Source of the DNA: a virus
DNA length: 64,000 nt
Direction: 5' to 3' (one strand)
Virus record (IMG/VR): IMGVR_UViG_3300044628_001312
Location: 17,198-81,197 of that record
How positions within the stretch are numbered: the first letter of the stretch is position 1; every line of letters begins with the position of its first letter. A model generated the notes under the pieces. That model saw only the letters and a program-made list of their open reading frames with translations. It searched no databases and was not told where the DNA came from. The translations under genes were made by a program, and so were the position numbers. Shown piece by piece: positions 27,450 to 36,903 of this stretch.

Positions 27450-28178
27450 CTAGTAGAAAATATATAAATCGCCAGCTGCAGTGCCAGTTGGTGGCGTTCC
27501 AGTTGTGTTATAGAATATTTTATTTGAGTTTGCAGTATTTGTTCCGTTTGAATATGCTGTAGTTGCTACAGTTGCCCATGACTCTGCCGTTCCATTTGTA
27601 GTTAGAAATTTTCCAGAGTTTCCAGACTGCGCTGGTAAAGAATATTGTGCAACCGTATTCCATAAAGTCGAAGTACCATTTGTACTTAAGAATTTTCCAG
27701 AGTTACCAGTTTGTGAAGGAAAAGTTTCCCCTGTGGGACCTGTAGGTCCTGGGACTGTGCTGTCGGCGCCTGTTGCGCCAGTGGCACCTGTAGCGCCCGT
27801 AGCGCCTGTTGGACCTACTACTGTGCTGTTAGCGCCAGTTGCGCCTGTTGCGCCTGTAGGTCCTGGGACTGTGCTGTCGGCGCCTGTTGCGCCAGTGGCA
27901 CCTGTAGCGCCCGTAGCGCCTGTTGGTCCTGCGACTGTGCTGTTAGCGCCAGTTGCGCCAGTGGCACCTGTAGCGCCTGTTGATCCTGTTGCACCTGTTG
28001 GGCCAACAATTGTGCTGTCGGCGCCTGTTGCGCCAGTGGCTCCTGTTGCACCTGTGGCACCAGTAGCACCTGTAGTAAGTCTTTGTAGAGTCCATGCTGT
28101 GCCATCCCATATCCAAGTGTTCTGGCTACTTGTAAATAATTGATTTAATGAGGGGCTATTTGGAAAGTCTATTGGCAT
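27450..28178 (-). CDS. Collagen-like tail fibre, short
   Basis: The 242-residue protein starts [15 protein letters not shown] and then [13 protein letters not shown], an opening common in phage fibre subunits. Residues about 36-150 are uninterrupted collagen-like G-X-Y triplets, mostly GPT, GAT and GST. They are broken at regular intervals by a conserved hinge of the form GA(D/N)STVxGPTG. The C-terminal 90 residues hold two copies of a SGNSGKFL(S/T)TNGT motif, seen in fibre tips. Such triplets form a triple helix in trimeric fibres. The triplets are rich in Thr at Y, a possible O-glycosylation target. Confidence 0.85.
   Translation of the reverse strand: MPIDFPNSPSLNQLFTSSQNTWIWDGTAWTLQRLTTGATGATGATGATGATGADSTIVGPTGATGSTGATGATGATGANSTVAGPTGATGATGATGATGADSTVPGPTGATGATGANSTVVGPTGATGATGATGATGADSTVPGPTGPTGETFPSQTGNSGKFLSTNGTSTLWNTVAQYSLPAQSGNSGKFLTTNGTAESWATVATTAYSNGTNTANSNKIFYNTTGTPPTGTAAGDLYIFY
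27733..28075 (-). repeat. Collagen-like coding repeat, short fibre
   Basis: The repeat DNA is built of 9-base units encoding G-P/A/S-T and of a longer unit encoding the GA(D/N)STV hinge. Long near-identical stretches recur inside this gene and in the two other collagen-like genes, so recombination between them is possible. Confidence 0.8.
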
Positions 28179-28186
28179 AATATCTC

Positions 28187-28447
28187 CTATACTCCCGCAA
28201 TCGCTTTAGCTTCGGCTTCTGTTAAGCCTAACGCCTGCAACTTACTAAGAGCTGAATTTTTTGCTTCTTCTTTATCTAAAATATCTTGTGCTTCTTTATC
28301 TTCTATTGCTTTAATTGCATCGCTTAACTGCTTTGCAGTTGGAACTGGATATTCTTGACCTACCCAAGTTATCATAGATATGTCATCATTTACCATACTA
28401 AATACAGCATCTGGATACAAATAAAGTATTGCGTTAAAGTTTTTCAT
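28187..28447 (-). CDS. Small tail fibre chaperone-like protein
   Basis: The 86-residue protein has an N-terminal part resembling XkdW-type tail proteins ([23 protein letters not shown], then [21 protein letters not shown]) and a C-terminal helix. It lies between two collagen-like fibre genes and overlaps the upstream one by 4 bases (ATGA). Small proteins of this type often act as fibre assembly helpers. The call is inferred from resemblance and position. Confidence 0.55.
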   Translation of the reverse strand: MKNFNAILYLYPDAVFSMVNDDISMITWVGQEYPVPTAKQLSDAIKAIEDKEAQDILDKEEAKNSALSKLQALGLTEAEAKAIAGV

Positions 28448-30303
28448 GCTAGTATCTCCATTGCTATAATTTGAATTGGATTTCCACTTGGATTAGCACC
28501 CCAGTTATTTGCGCTAAGGACGTTGTTAATCTGAATTTTATAAGTTGTTGCACTTGTAGTTGCTGGAGAATCTATATACTGAATTGAATATTGAGCATAG
28601 TTTCCAGTATTAACTCCCCCACCATTTGGATAATAAGTACCTAGTACTGCTGAAGTTAATGATGTAGAATTTTTTACAAGTTGAACCAAACCAGATTGAT
28701 ATGATGGACCAGTACCTAAAATTAAAAATGATGTCATTACAAGAATTTTACTTGTTGAAAGTGTTGGGGTAATTGTTACAGATAATCCGCTAACATCTAC
28801 ATATCCTGCTCCACCTGTTGAAGATGTAGTATTTGATGTTGTAGCACTAACAACTTGAACTATTTTTCCACCGCTTGCTCCTGGTAAACCAGTGGCGCCT
28901 GTTGCGCCTGTTGCTCCTGTTGGTCCTGCTACTGTGCTATCTGCGCCTGTTGCGCCTGTTGCACCTGTTGGTCCTGTAGCGCCTGTTGGACCTGCTACTG
29001 TGCTGTTAGCACCAGTTGCGCCTGTTGCGCCTGTAGGTCCTGGAACTGTGCTGTTAGCGCCAGTTGGGCCTGTTGGGCCCGCTACTGTACTATCTGCGCC
29101 TGTTGCGCCTGTAGAACCTGTTGCACCAGTTGCGCCTGTTGCGCCTGTAGAACCTGTTGCGCCTGTTGCGCCTGTTGCTCCTGTAGGTCCTACTATTTGT
29201 CCGACTGAACTCCATGAGGATCCGTCCCAAATGTAAAGATCTCCATCTGATTCAACAATTCTTCCATCATTTAAAGTATTGCCAGTAGACGGTAAAGAAG
29301 GTACTGTTGCTACTGAAGGCTTTAAGTTTACGGCAACTCCTTGAGTTCCTGTGGCACCTGTTGGTCCTGTTACACCTGTAGAGCCTGTTGCTCCTGTTGG
29401 TCCAGATAAAGAAGAACCAGTTTCTATCCAGAACGAATCGTAGTAAGTATAACTTTTACCATTTTCAGTATTAAACCACGCTTGTCCTTGGATTGGATCA
29501 AGTGGGGGAGTAGAAGAAGTTAAAGAAAATGTTGCTTGGGAACCAGTGGAGCCCGTTGCGCCTGTTGCGCCTGTTGCTCCTGTTGCGCCTGTAGGTCCTG
29601 CTACTGTGCTGTTAGCGCCAGATGCGCCTGTTGCACCTGTAGAACCTGTTGCGCCTGTTGCACCTGTTGGTCCTGCTACTGTGCTATCTGCGCCTGTTGC
29701 ACCTGTAGAACCTGTTGGTCCTGTTGCACCTGTGGCACCTGTTGGTCCAGAAATTGGTCCTGCATTATCCCATTCGCTATTTACACTATCCCATACATGC
29801 AAATTGCCTTGCACCATGTAGCCATCTCCAGGATTTCCTGTTGGATGAGTTGATTGTAATAAAGCTAAAGAAGAAAAAGTTCCTAGAATGTCAATTCCAG
29901 TTCCAGCTTGACCAGTTGCACCTGTGGCACCTGTGGCACCTGTTGGGCCCGTAGAGCCAGTTGCGCCTGTTGATCCTGTTGGACCAGCGACTGTACTGTT
30001 AGCACCAGTTGGCCCTGTGGCACCTGTTGGGCCTGTAGGGCCTGCAACTGTGCTGTTGGCACCTGTAGATCCAGTAGGACCTGTTGCACCTGTGGCACCT
30101 GTTGGTCCTGCAACTGTGCTGTTAGCACCAGTCGACCCTGTAGCACCTGTTGCTCCTGTAGGACCAGTAGGTCCTGTAGCTCCTGGGTTTGCTGTTAAGT
30201 AATCATCAATGTCTTGTGCAAGATAACCTAAGTCTCTAGGAATGTCAGGAGACATATCCAGTGTTGGATATCTGAAATTCTTAGGAGTTAAATTACTAGG
30301 CAT
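28444..30303 (-). CDS. Collagen-like tail fibre, middle
   Basis: The 619-residue protein starts [22 protein letters not shown]. It has three blocks of collagen-like triplets (about 40-130, 190-250 and 375-480) separated by globular inserts with [26 protein letters not shown] and LYIWDGSSW. The blocks are punctuated by the same GA(D/N)STVAGPTG hinge as the neighbouring fibre. The C-terminal 130 residues ([19 protein letters not shown]...) form a beta-rich tip like those of other phage fibres. The start has no ribosome site; TGGTATAAT lies 6 bases upstream, so the mRNA is probably leaderless. Confidence 0.87.
   Translation of the reverse strand: MPSNLTPKNFRYPTLDMSPDIPRDLGYLAQDIDDYLTANPGATGPTGPTGATGATGSTGANSTVAGPTGATGATGPTGSTGANSTVAGPTGPTGATGPTGANSTVAGPTGSTGATGSTGPTGATGATGATGQAGTGIDILGTFSSLALLQSTHPTGNPGDGYMVQGNLHVWDSVNSEWDNAGPISGPTGATGATGPTGSTGATGADSTVAGPTGATGATGSTGATGASGANSTVAGPTGATGATGATGATGSTGSQATFSLTSSTPPLDPIQGQAWFNTENGKSYTYYDSFWIETGSSLSGPTGATGSTGVTGPTGATGTQGVAVNLKPSVATVPSLPSTGNTLNDGRIVESDGDLYIWDGSSWSSVGQIVGPTGATGATGATGSTGATGATGATGSTGATGADSTVAGPTGPTGANSTVPGPTGATGATGANSTVAGPTGATGPTGATGATGADSTVAGPTGATGATGATGLPGASGGKIVQVVSATTSNTTSSTGGAGYVDVSGLSVTITPTLSTSKILVMTSFLILGTGPSYQSGLVQLVKNSTSLTSAVLGTYYPNGGGVNTGNYAQYSIQYIDSPATTSATTYKIQINNVLSANNWGANPSGNPIQIIAMEILA
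28890..30185 (-). repeat. Collagen-like coding repeats, middle fibre
   Basis: Three blocks of GPT/GAT/GST-coding DNA with the repeated hinge unit lie here. The same 20-30 base words occur in the short fibre gene and in the long one. Confidence 0.75.
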
Positions 30304-30305
30304 TT

Positions 30306-31376
30306 TTAAATTATACCACTTTTAAGATTCTGAGCATCATGATAAAACGCAAGATTGTCATGCAGTCTTTGATCTTCACACAAAGAAACAGCTATTTCTC
30401 CATGCTTTGAAGCCTCTTCAAAGTCTCCTAGATTATAGTTTGCAAGGGCTAGTAGGTCATGGGGCTTCCATCCCCATGCTTCTGACTCACAAAAATATCC
30501 TAAATACTTTTCTTTTATATTTAAAGCAAGTTGTGAATATTCTTTTACTCTGTACCAATCTCCTAATTCATAAAAATGTTGAGCTAGGTCTACAAAAGGC
30601 TCTCTTCTTTCTGGGCATTCCTCAATAGCTTTTCTAAGCCAATACTCTTTATTATCTGGTTCACATTTAGCAATGTACCTAAGAGATTCACATCTTTCTG
30701 GCTTCCAATGGGCGGACTCTAAAGATAGGTGTCTTTTAAATTCAGCTGCCGACTCTTTATATCTAGCATAGAAAAACAACTCACGAGCATAATAATGTGC
30801 ACATCTATCACTTAAGGGATCTTCTTTTGCAGCCATTTCTAAAAGAGCAAGGTACTGTCCTCTAGATTTATTATTGTCTGGAAAATGAGATATTTTTACA
30901 TCAATCTTTTTTCTTACTTCTTCTATTCCGTAAAACGAAACAGATTCATGAATTGGAAACTTCCATCTATGTCCGTGTCTTGAATGCATTCTTAATGCGT
31001 CAAACTCTGTTCCTGATTGTCCCGCTTCATCTATATGAGTAGCAAGTGTATGTATCGGTCTAGTTACATTAGAGCCTTCTAATGACTCTAATTCTTTTCT
31101 CCAGCCTTCTGAGAGTATTTCGTCCATATCTAAAGATATACAATAATCAATATCGGAGGGAAGTAGGGCAAGAGCTGCATTACGAGCATCATCAAATCGC
31201 CATGGATTTATAGAAATAGTATGCACGTTAATACCAAGTGATTTAGCTATCTCTACCGTTTTGTCTGTAGATCCTGTATCTGCAATTAATAAATAGTCAG
31301 CATCTTTTGCAGATTCATACCAACGGTTAACGAACTGCTCTTCATTTAAAGCAATTGTATATACTGCTATTTTCAT
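30306..31376 (-). CDS. Family 2 glycosyltransferase with TPR-like tail
   Basis: The start is placed at 31376 ([15 protein letters not shown]), after CGGAGA and 17 bases past the upstream stop; the frame could open 22 codons earlier but would overlap the previous gene. The 356-residue protein has a GT2 fold: [14 protein letters not shown] (residues 33-40), and the DxD-type metal site in LDMDEIL (D83, D85). From about 190 it has helical repeats resembling TPR units ([39 protein letters not shown]). It transfers a sugar from a nucleotide sugar to an acceptor. Its place between two collagen-like fibre genes makes the fibres the likely acceptors, by inference. Confidence 0.85.
   Translation of the reverse strand: MKIAVYTIALNEEQFVNRWYESAKDADYLLIADTGSTDKTVEIAKSLGINVHTISINPWRFDDARNAALALLPSDIDYCISLDMDEILSEGWRKELESLEGSNVTRPIHTLATHIDEAGQSGTEFDALRMHSRHGHRWKFPIHESVSFYGIEEVRKKIDVKISHFPDNNKSRGQYLALLEMAAKEDPLSDRCAHYYARELFFYARYKESAAEFKRHLSLESAHWKPERCESLRYIAKCEPDNKEYWLRKAIEECPERREPFVDLAQHFYELGDWYRVKEYSQLALNIKEKYLGYFCESEAWGWKPHDLLALANYNLGDFEEASKHGEIAVSLCEDQRLHDNLAFYHDAQNLKSGII
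30310..30318 (-). promoter_or_regulatory. Extended -10 promoter TGGTATAAT, leaderless start
   Basis: TGGTATAAT on the minus strand is exactly 6 bases before the ATG of the middle collagen-like fibre. No -35 and no ribosome site are seen, so the transcript probably begins at or next to the start codon. Confidence 0.65.
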
Positions 31377-31393
31377 TAGTCTCCGACTTTTAT

Positions 31394-33787
31394 TTAGCCA
31401 ATTACGTTGATTACACCTGTCATAGGAGAATGGAATTGACAAATATAGTATAGCGTATTAGGTGCTGTTGCGTCAACAGTAAATGTAATTCCACCTACAT
31501 CATCTCCGTTATTTGTAACTCCAGTGTTGTATTGGTTTGTAGTTCCAGTTGTCTGTGCTGTTTTAATCCAAAAAGGATGTCCAGAGGCATTGACTGTAAA
31601 GAAATATGTTTGACCTCTTACTAATGTCAGTGCTCTATTATCAAGCCCATCAATTGAATAAGCTCCAGATCCGCTATTTGTAACTTGGAAATTATCTACA
31701 ATACTTAACCCAGCTGGACCTGTTGGGCCAGTTGGACCTCCCGCTGGTCCGTCTGCGCCTGTTGGGCCTGTGGCTCCAGTAATGCCAGCGCCAGTTGCGC
31801 CTGTGGCTCCTGTGGCACCTGTTGGGCCTGTTGTGCCTGTTGGGCCTGTTGGGCCTTGAATGCTTGATCCATTTGCCCCAGTTGCACCTGTTGGGCCAGT
31901 TACTCCAACTCCTGTTGCTCCTGTTGCGCCTGCTGTGCCAGTTGGGCCTGTTGGGCCTTGAATGCTTCCAACATTTGTCCAAGCTGAGCCTGTCCAAACA
32001 TAAAGCTCTCCAGCAACTAAATACGCATCTCCTGTTTGTCCAGATGGTTGTGCTGCTTGCAACTGTGCAAATGTGGAGTAAGACCCAAGAATTGAAACTC
32101 CTGTTCCGTCTGCTCCAGCTATTCCTGTTGCACCTGTTGGTCCTGTGGACCCTGTTGGGCCTGTTGGGCCTGCTACTGTGCTGTTAGCGCCTGTTGCACC
32201 TGTTGGGCCTGTGGCTCCTGTATTTCCTTGAGCTAAAGTAAAGTTTAAAATAAGATCTGTTGTAGTTCCTGAATTTGTTACAGAAACAACACCAGTAGGC
32301 CCTGTTGAAGTTACCGTTCCTAAAGATATTGTAGTTGGTCCTGCTGGTCCCGTGGCGCCTGTTGGACCCTGCTTTAAAGTAAAATCAAGTACTGCAGAAC
32401 CTAATGATCCCGAATTTGTAACTAAAGAATTTCCTGTTGGACCTGTGGTTGTAACTGTTCCAACTGCAACTGTAGGTGTTGCGCCTGTAGGTCCTGTTAC
32501 TCCTGTTGGGCCTTGTTGTAAAACAAAGTCAAAAACTCCAACTGTATTGGTTCCTGAATTTGTTACTGATGGGGTTCCAGTTGGGCCTGTTGATGATGTT
32601 GTTCCTACTGAAATAGTAGCTGGTCCAGTTGCACCTGTAGGTCCCTGGAACTGTCCTGCATCAATCCAAACTGAGCCATCCCAAACATATAAATGTAAAT
32701 CTGTTAGTACAATCCAAGCATCGCCAGATGTGTTGCTTCCGCTTGCAAGAGTTGGCAGTGAAGCAACATCTGCTTTTGTTCCTTTAATATTAATTGATCT
32801 TCCAGCTGTTCCTGTTGCCCCAGTAGCGCCTGTTGCGCCTCTTGCACCTGTTGCTCCTGTGTTTCCTGTAAAGCCTCTATAAGATCCTCCATTTTGCCAT
32901 GCAACACCGTTATATATATAAATTTCTTGTGTTGCAAATACTATATAGGCAGCCCCTAGAATTGATGATTGTATAGGTGGTAAATCTCCTACTGTCTGAA
33001 CAACTCCTTGAATCTGTATGCTTGTTCCATCCGCCCCTCTTGATCCTGTTGGACCTGTTGGACCTGTTATTCCTGTTGGGCCTGTTGGACCTGGTAAACC
33101 ATTTGAACCAGAAGTACCACTTAATCCTGGTAGTCCAGCTACTGCAAAAACCCAATCAGAGTATGTACCTGTTCCATTTGTTCTGTCTACTGATACTGTT
33201 ATGCTTACATTTTTTACAACCTGAGTAATAGTTCCTTCTACATATGTAGTTAGAGCAAGTGGATTAATTACACGAACACGTTGACCTGCTGTATATGCGC
33301 CACTATTATTTACAAAAAATACTTTTGCTCCAGTAGTAACTGCGTTTGTTGTTATAGAAACTACGTCAGAATATCCTGCACCAGAAGCACCAGTTGTACC
33401 GCCGCCTGAGCCTCCTCCTGAAAGTGTGCCAGAAAGATCTACGCCAGATATAGTTAATGAGTAGCAGTTTGGTGTTGTAGTAACTGCTGCAATTGATTCT
33501 CCAGCATTTAAAATTAATGAGTGCTCAAGCTTTAATGTTGTATTGTTTGGGACGTTTACATTTCCGTAAAGAGTGTATGGGTCTAAGCTTGACCTGTTAA
33601 TGTTGTAAAGGTTGATAACCTGATCACCATTTTCTCCTAACAAGAAAATGCTAAATGGCAAGGTTGATCCGCTGAAGTTTGTTACAGTAAACTCTTTGAT
33701 AATTATAGTTGATACAGCTGTATATATTTTAGCTGGAGATGCTGGAATTAATGAAGGTCCTGCAAATCTAATAGGAGCGTATGACAT
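31394..33787 (-). CDS. Long collagen-like fibre with cupredoxin-like C-terminus
   Basis: The 797-residue protein has a beta-rich N-terminal domain (residues 1-130) and several collagen-like blocks. It also carries three copies of a beta unit seen in other phage fibres ([20 protein letters not shown], then FDFVLQQG). Short W-rich linkers ([13 protein letters not shown]) separate the blocks. The last 80 residues form a cupredoxin-like domain: [15 protein letters not shown] (H737) and [12 protein letters not shown] (C783, H786, M789), the complete type-1 copper ligand set. It is followed by the glycosyltransferase gene. The start follows a GGGGGA site. Copper binding is inferred from the ligands. 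Confidence 0.87.
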   Translation of the reverse strand: MSYAPIRFAGPSLIPASPAKIYTAVSTIIIKEFTVTNFSGSTLPFSIFLLGENGDQVINLYNINRSSLDPYTLYGNVNVPNNTTLKLEHSLILNAGESIAAVTTTPNCYSLTISGVDLSGTLSGGGSGGGTTGASGAGYSDVVSITTNAVTTGAKVFFVNNSGAYTAGQRVRVINPLALTTYVEGTITQVVKNVSITVSVDRTNGTGTYSDWVFAVAGLPGLSGTSGSNGLPGPTGPTGITGPTGPTGSRGADGTSIQIQGVVQTVGDLPPIQSSILGAAYIVFATQEIYIYNGVAWQNGGSYRGFTGNTGATGARGATGATGATGTAGRSINIKGTKADVASLPTLASGSNTSGDAWIVLTDLHLYVWDGSVWIDAGQFQGPTGATGPATISVGTTSSTGPTGTPSVTNSGTNTVGVFDFVLQQGPTGVTGPTGATPTVAVGTVTTTGPTGNSLVTNSGSLGSAVLDFTLKQGPTGATGPAGPTTISLGTVTSTGPTGVVSVTNSGTTTDLILNFTLAQGNTGATGPTGATGANSTVAGPTGPTGSTGPTGATGIAGADGTGVSILGSYSTFAQLQAAQPSGQTGDAYLVAGELYVWTGSAWTNVGSIQGPTGPTGTAGATGATGVGVTGPTGATGANGSSIQGPTGPTGTTGPTGATGATGATGAGITGATGPTGADGPAGGPTGPTGPAGLSIVDNFQVTNSGSGAYSIDGLDNRALTLVRGQTYFFTVNASGHPFWIKTAQTTGTTNQYNTGVTNNGDDVGGITFTVDATAPNTLYYICQFHSPMTGVINVIG

Positions 33788-33801
33788 ACTTTAAATCCCC
33801 C

Positions 33802-34518
33802 TTAGACTATAGACCACTTAGATATTAGATCTTTTTCAACAGTTTCTTGTTCTGCAAACTGCAAAGCTCTATCGTAAATTAAAAATTCTCCAATTTTAAA
33901 GTTTCCATAAGATGAAATATATCTTCCCAATGACTGCCCTGTCATTGAAGATAGGGATCCTCCAGATACTGCACGAGAAACCTCAACTCTATTTCTTCTA
34001 ACGGTTCTTTGGTTATTTGATGAATCATAAACAATTGTGTAAATTTCTGTTGTTCCCGCTGCTGCTGCTGTTACAATAGAGCCTTGCTCATCATTGTAAA
34101 AACCAACTCTGTGAGTATTTGCAGTTAGGTTTCCAGCAAAGAGATTTGTTCTTGTTCCTGTAGCTGTTCCGCCAATGATGTATGTATTATTGTTTGCTGG
34201 CTTTGAAGCAACATAAAAAATTGTAAAAGATCTTCCTGCAATATACGCTAAGGTTTGATCTGAGAATGTCATGAAATCATCTGTACCATCAAACTGAAGT
34301 GCACCTAGTCCACCTAAACCTGTTGCTTGAAATAGTGGCTTATTTGCTTGGGTTGCCTGAACCATATGTCGACTTGCGCCTGACTTGTCGTTCCATGCTG
34401 AAACAAAGTTAGAGCCATCTCTAATTACTGTAGCTGGAAGTGAGGCATCTAAATGAAGTCTTAAGCCTAATGTTGTAAATCTAGCTCTACGAAAGTTTGA
34501 ACGCTGATTAGGTAGCAA
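33802..34518 (-). CDS. LamG-like fibre protein
   Basis: This 238-residue protein begins with a TTG start directly after the upstream stop, preceded by AGAGGA; no nearby ATG fits. It shows the LamG/concanavalin-like pattern: LGLRLHLDASLPATVIRDGSNFVSAWNDKSG, LGALQFDGTDDFM, SFTIFYVASKP and FLIYDRALQFAEQETV near the end. Such modules bind glycans at the ends of fibres. It lies between a fibre chaperone-like gene and the long collagen-like fibre. Confidence 0.7.
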   Translation of the reverse strand: MLPNQRSNFRRARFTTLGLRLHLDASLPATVIRDGSNFVSAWNDKSGASRHMVQATQANKPLFQATGLGGLGALQFDGTDDFMTFSDQTLAYIAGRSFTIFYVASKPANNNTYIIGGTATGTRTNLFAGNLTANTHRVGFYNDEQGSIVTAAAAGTTEIYTIVYDSSNNQRTVRRNRVEVSRAVSGGSLSSMTGQSLGRYISSYGNFKIGEFLIYDRALQFAEQETVEKDLISKWSIV

Positions 34519-34962
34519 TTAGTTTTCCTCTGTCCCACCATATACTACAGGCTTTTCAGGCCATGTAATTTCTGATATATTTGAATTTTCTTTTAGCAAG
34601 TTAAGTTTTTCTCTATACTTTACCCATGCTTGCTTGTCTTTTGCAGATAAGTCTGACTTTGTTTCAAGTCCTTCTGTAGAAATTAGTTCAAAATCAATAT
34701 GAGCTAACAATATATCTTTTTGATCTTCTGCAGAAATTGACTCTACTCTTACATTGTAAACTTTGCCAGACTGTAGATATGGTTCGCATGGAACTAGTTT
34801 CTCTGTATTTGAATTGTATTCTAGGCTAGTAGTTACTGGGTACAAGTTATTATCTGTTAGGAAATCACCGTACTCTTCAGTTGAAGGAAACGATGTGTTT
34901 GGGAAAAGTATGGTTATATCACCAATACTCTTAATTTGATTGTTCTCAACTACTGCGTACAT
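34519..34962 (-). CDS. Tail fibre assembly chaperone-like protein
   Basis: The 147-residue protein has an N-terminal beta domain (MYAVVENNQIKSIGDITILFP) and a C-terminal helix-turn with AWVKYREKLNLLKENSN followed by ITWPEKP. The W-x3-R-x2-L helix and the P-rich end are typical of phage fibre assembly chaperones that cap fibre tips. It precedes the LamG-like fibre. A good AAGGGGA ribosome site is present. Confidence 0.65.
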   Translation of the reverse strand: MYAVVENNQIKSIGDITILFPNTSFPSTEEYGDFLTDNNLYPVTTSLEYNSNTEKLVPCEPYLQSGKVYNVRVESISAEDQKDILLAHIDFELISTEGLETKSDLSAKDKQAWVKYREKLNLLKENSNISEITWPEKPVVYGGTEEN

Positions 34963-34980
34963 GTAATCCCCTTTTATTTT

Positions 34981-35418
34981 TTAAACGAATAGGTCAGCAA
35001 ATGCATAACCACCAAAAACAGTTGTTCCACCGTCTCTAGTGTAGAAATTCAATAGTGTTGTATTTGTTGATAGTAGTGGTGCAATGTTTGCTGCTCCGCC
35101 ACCGTCCCACTTAATATTTCCTGGCCATGTAATTGTGTATGATCCGCCAGCTTTAATCTCTAGTTGCCAGAAGGCACCTTTTGCTGTTGTTGGATAGTTA
35201 TTAAATGAAACTGTTAAGTTTCCGTTTGCTATTACTTTGAATACGCCAGCTTCTGATAGGTTACATGCTACTGTTCCTCCAGCGTTCACTGTTCCTTTGT
35301 CTTGAAACTCGACTGGAATATTAAAGTATGTAAAACCTTGGCCATTGATTGGGGCCTGAAGGTATGTGTATGTCCACAAAGATGGTGTAACAGCTTGTGG
35401 GCTCATTGATACTGGCAT
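34981..35418 (-). CDS. Small beta-rich fibre tip protein
   Basis: The 145-residue protein starts MPVSMSPQAVTPSLWTYTYLQ and is entirely beta-rich, with GTVACNLSEAGVFKVIANGNLTVSFNN, ITWPGNIKWDGGGAANIAP and LLNFYTRDGGTTVFGGYAFADL. The W-P-G-N-I-K-W-D-G-G motif is a known phage fibre-tip signature, often at the C-terminus of larger fibres. Here it forms a separate gene. It probably acts as a trimeric tip. Confidence 0.6.
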   Translation of the reverse strand: MPVSMSPQAVTPSLWTYTYLQAPINGQGFTYFNIPVEFQDKGTVNAGGTVACNLSEAGVFKVIANGNLTVSFNNYPTTAKGAFWQLEIKAGGSYTITWPGNIKWDGGGAANIAPLLSTNTTLLNFYTRDGGTTVFGGYAFADLFV

Positions 35419-35442
35419 TTTATTCTCCTTTTATTTCTTTAA

Positions 35443-36378
35443 TTAAGCTTTTACCCAATAGGTAATTTTACAGATTCCTGAACCGCCTGTGTTTCCTCCG
35501 CCGCCTCCGCCGCCTGAACCAGAGTTTGGCATTGCGTCAGCTCTTTGTGTTCCTATATAATCTCCGTAACCATTTCCTCCGCCAGCAGATCCTCCGCCTC
35601 CAGTACCTCTAGCAGAACCGCCTCCGCCGCCTGCAAGTCCGTAAAGGCCTGGGCCTCCACGTCCACCTGCTGAACGTCTATCAGAATCGTTTGAGTTTGC
35701 CCATCCTGGTCCTCCACCTGAAGATCCTTCTGAAGAGTTTCTTGATCCGCCAAAATATCCAGAATATCCTCCTGAGTTAGGCTTTTCAACATGTGGGTAT
35801 TCTCCTGCTCCGCCTGCGCCTCCGCCGCCTCCGCCGCCTCCCCATGAGTTCTGCCAGTTGCCTTGTCCGCCTCCGCCTGAGCCAATTCCTGTAATGTTAT
35901 TTGCTCCTGGACCGCAGTTGCCAGATTGTCCATCACCTTGAGTTGAGCCTCCGCCGTATGCAACCATATAGAATGGTTGTCCCGAAGTTCCAAATGTTGA
36001 GTTTCCACCTTGTGCATTACATGTTCCACCATTTGCAATACCAACTGAGATTCCAGTTCCTGTAGGAATTGAAGAAACATCAAGCATTCTTTTTAGAAGT
36101 TGCCCTGCTCCCCCTCCACCGTGGTTTGTTGAACCATTTGAACATCCGCCGCCTCCGCCGCCTCCTACTAATGTTACTTCAATATTTGGTGCGCTATTTG
36201 CGGGCCGTACCCATGTTCCACCACTTAAAATTGTAACTTCATATGCGTTATAAAAACCTGAAAGATTTGCTGCAATTAACGGAATTGCAATAGATGTTGA
36301 AAGAGCTGTTGTTGAAGCTAAAATTTGAGCATCAAGTCCTGGTACGTATATCTGATTAATTGTTCCATATGTTGCCAT
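35443..36378 (-). CDS. Glycine-rich (polyglycine) tail adhesin A
   Basis: The 311-residue protein opens with a short attachment domain (residues 1-60, containing IYVPGLDAQIL). From about 65 it has an Ig-like strand leading into long GGGGGG runs with Gly-rich loops (GSTNHGGGGAGQLL, YMVAYGGGS) and ends GICKITYWVKA. This is the layout of polyglycine-II-type adhesins such as gp38 of T4-like phages, in which variable loops between glycine strands contact the receptor. It is clearly related to the adhesin at 36904-37899. Two small genes separate the pair. Confidence 0.78.
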   Translation of the reverse strand: MATYGTINQIYVPGLDAQILASTTALSTSIAIPLIAANLSGFYNAYEVTILSGGTWVRPANSAPNIEVTLVGGGGGGGCSNGSTNHGGGGAGQLLKRMLDVSSIPTGTGISVGIANGGTCNAQGGNSTFGTSGQPFYMVAYGGGSTQGDGQSGNCGPGANNITGIGSGGGGQGNWQNSWGGGGGGGGAGGAGEYPHVEKPNSGGYSGYFGGSRNSSEGSSGGGPGWANSNDSDRRSAGGRGGPGLYGLAGGGGGSARGTGGGGSAGGGNGYGDYIGTQRADAMPNSGSGGGGGGGNTGGSGICKITYWVKA

Positions 36379-36623
36379 TATGATATTACCTCAATTTCGT
36401 GAGCGCTATGTTCTACTTCATGCTCTGGTTTTGGTCTTACTGATTCTGGTGCCTTAAACTTATTGTCTTCTAATACCCACATAATTCCTGGTTGTGGGTT
36501 ATAGTCTGTAATGTCAATCCGATCTAATCCTGAAAAATCTGGATGAGATTCAATAAAATCTTCTTCTGCAAGAATTACATTTCCTATAACGTTATCTACT
36601 AATAGTGCCCATACTCTTGACAT
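36378..36623 (-). CDS. Small fibre-associated protein
   Basis: The 81-residue acidic protein (MSRVWALLVDNVIGNVILAEEDFIESHP...) has the form of small fibre-associated proteins: a beta hairpin, a D/Y/P-rich middle (DITDYNPQPGIMWVLEDNKF) and a charged tail. It overlaps the genes on both sides by one base. With its neighbour it lies between the two adhesin genes, suggesting a chaperone or attachment role. Confidence 0.5.
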   Translation of the reverse strand: MSRVWALLVDNVIGNVILAEEDFIESHPDFSGLDRIDITDYNPQPGIMWVLEDNKFKAPESVRPKPEHEVEHSAHEIEVIS

Positions 36624-36901
36624 TATTCTTGACCTCCCGCTAGTGTATCTGCTACTGGTTCTGTAAGAGGAACAAGGTGCTCTACAACAACATTTGAAAT
36701 AGGTGGTACTGGCTTAGTCCAGACCTCTGTATCTTTATTGTATGTCCAGCCTGGTGCTGGCTTATCGTCGTAAGCCCAGTCTGTGTAATCAAAGTGTAAA
36801 AGATCTTTTAGGTCTTCATTTGCTTCAATTGCTTCAGGTCCTTCTAGGTTCAATATGTTATGTACTGTTCCATCTTCATTAATAAATATATAGTCTCTCA
36901 T
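36623..36901 (-). CDS. Small fibre-associated protein
   Basis: The 92-residue protein (MRDYIFINEDGTVHNILNLEG...) has the same layout as the 81-residue neighbour: a short beta start, a central W-x-Y-x6-P-G-W-x-Y-x4-E-V-W region and a polar tail. The two may descend from one gene or form a pair. It is translated together with the adhesins (one-base overlap). Confidence 0.5.
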   Translation of the reverse strand: MRDYIFINEDGTVHNILNLEGPEAIEANEDLKDLLHFDYTDWAYDDKPAPGWTYNKDTEVWTKPVPPISNVVVEHLVPLTEPVADTLAGGQE

Positions 36902-36903
36902 AG

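Noticed and set aside
27733-28143. Plus-strand reading frame rich in APV triplets opposite the collagen-like fibres (also 28892-29236, 29546-29821 and 29924-30202)
   Set aside because: It is the antisense of the G-X-Y repeats: GC-rich codons of collagen read backwards give long open frames. No ribosome site or promoter precedes it.
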